Position numbers and translations under genes: made by a program. A stretch of DNA of 64,000 nt from the NCBI GenBank assembly GCA_049604415.1, contig JBMYTN010000014.1, forward strand, positions 1 through 64,000. Direction: 5' to 3'. Position 1 is the first letter of the stretch. The number at the start of each line of letters is the position of its first letter. Positions 63,236 through 64,000 of the stretch are shown piece by piece. The notes beneath the pieces were generated by a model, which searched no databases, was not told where the DNA came from, and saw nothing but the letters and a program-made list of their open reading frames with translations. This DNA comes from JBMYTN01 sp049604415. Lineage in GTDB: Bacteria; Pseudomonadota; Alphaproteobacteria; Rhodospirillales; Rhodospirillaceae.

Positions 63236-64000
63236 TCAGTTTCCAGACAAATCTCCGGTCGGAACAACATTCCCCAACGCGTCCAAGGTCGGATCCCTGG
63301 CGACGACGGATAATTCCACACGCCGGTTTTTCGCCCGACCCTCAGCGCTGTCATTGGACGCAATCGGACGGCTCTCGCCATAGCCTTGAATGGTGATGCG
63401 ATCGGTTTGGAAGCCATGTTCCAAAATGCGGTGCACCACCGATGTGGCGCGACTTGCGGACAAATCCCAGTTTGACCGGAACAGACCGGAACCGCTGACC
63501 GGGATATTGTCCGTGTGGCCAGAGATATAGATGTCCCCATCCATGGTCTTCAGGGCCGGGATGATCCGGTCAATAATCTGGCCGAACTGTTCCGTCGGGG
63601 TGCCACTGCCCGAGGGGAAGGAAATATCCGACGGGAACCGGATGATGACCTCGTCGCCCTGACGTTCCAACTGGATCCCTGACCCGCTGATTTCCTCCTG
63701 AAGTTCCTTGCTGATCCGGGTGTAGAGCTCTTCCACCCGGGCTTGCTTCAAGATCTCTTGCTGTTCTTCCAGATCATCTTCGCTCAGGGTCGGCATTTGA
63801 CCCCCGGCTGTGGCTGTATTGTCCTCTTCGCGGGTTTCCGCTTCGACCACGGGCCGCAATTGTTCTGGCTGCAAGCTCGATTGCCGGGTCGGGTCCAAGT
63901 CAGACAGAGATTTACGACCTTGGACGCCTTCCAACTCTACCATCCCTGCCAAACGGTCTTCTTCGGCAACACCAAACGCTTCCGACATGGCTCCGGCCAA
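63236..64000 (-). CDS. motB: OmpA/MotB-family protein, MotB-like, N-terminus beyond window
   Basis: The last 254 residues of a protein whose start lies past the right edge. After an acidic, helical linker (EQQEILKQARVEELYTRISK) comes the peptidoglycan-binding domain: IYISGHTDNIPV, SNWDLSASRATSVVHRIL and GRAKNRRVEL match MotB, the stator anchor of the flagellar motor. The membrane helix and proton-channel Asp would be in the missing part, so MotB is likely rather than certain; another OmpA-type protein is possible. It lies convergent to the tRNA-His gene. Confidence 0.8.
   Translation of the reverse strand: MAGAMSEAFGVAEEDRLAGMVELEGVQGRKSLSDLDPTRQSSLQPEQLRPVVEAETREEDNTATAGGQMPTLSEDDLEEQQEILKQARVEELYTRISKELQEEISGSGIQLERQGDEVIIRFPSDISFPSGSGTPTEQFGQIIDRIIPALKTMDGDIYISGHTDNIPVSGSGLFRSNWDLSASRATSVVHRILEHGFQTDRITIQGYGESRPIASNDSAEGRAKNRRVELSVVARDPTLDALGNVVPTGDLSGN

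Noticed and set aside
1..64000. Insertion sequences, prophage genes or CRISPR arrays
   Set aside because: No transposase, integrase, phage structural gene, long terminal inverted repeat or regularly spaced repeat was seen. The only clear tandem repeat is the 14-base duplication at 29817-29844.

Overview
The window is GC-rich chromosomal DNA from an alphaproteobacterium, most likely a free-living, flagellated, PHA-storing member of the Rhodospirillales. The evidence is gene content: the division ATPase MipZ, a matching CtrA-type box, a GlnB-GlnA pair, ClpS-ClpA, a phasin, OpgC, a LiuR-type MerR regulator, many PAS-rich signalling proteins and a MotB-like fragment at the right edge. Apart from a tRNA-His, the genes are protein coding. 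I see no insertion sequence, prophage, CRISPR array or rRNA operon.

Layout. 1-8.6 kb: two terminators, then a TorT-like periplasmic binding protein beside a membrane PAS-PAS-SpoIIE phosphatase, the Mg2+ channel MgtE, a MerR regulator and a PAS/GGDEF/EAL protein. 8.7-13.5 kb: seven overlapping genes for a membrane redox module (two tiny membrane proteins, a ferric-reductase-like/Rieske protein, a protein with a Cys/His motif, another small membrane protein), an esterase and a CoA-transferase. 13.6-18.3 kb: a YeeE/YedE plus DUF302 pair, a TPR protein and OpgC. 18.4-22.9 kb: a five-gene set of SBP-OmpA, von Willebrand A, OmpA, Coq4-like and XpaC-like proteins. 22.9-27.5 kb (minus): UvrD-like helicase, EamA transporter and MFS transporter. 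27.5-36.3 kb: an HPt protein overlapping CobD, a GH114-like secreted protein with an FAD oxidoreductase, a DUF3179 protein, a VUT/YhhQ transporter and a molybdopterin oxidoreductase.

36.3-44.3 kb: MipZ, a vWA protein and a membrane J-protein, then sugar-nucleotide genes (galU, ugd, phosphohexomutase) and a D-Ala-D-Ala carboxypeptidase. 44.4-49.7 kb: a lipoprotein, the phasin behind a candidate repressor-flanked promoter, and clpS-clpA. 49.8-58.3 kb: a hybrid histidine kinase, an RNA m5U methyltransferase, an AMACR-like CoA-transferase and pgi. 58.5-64 kb: glnB-glnA, an aminotransferase, a GNAT protein, tRNA-His and the motB-like fragment.

The least explained groupings are the redox operon at 8.7-13.5 kb and the envelope operon at 18.4-22.9 kb. 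Both have tightly coupled genes and recognisable domains, but I cannot name a pathway for either. All functional calls rest on reading motifs by eye; no database search was run.
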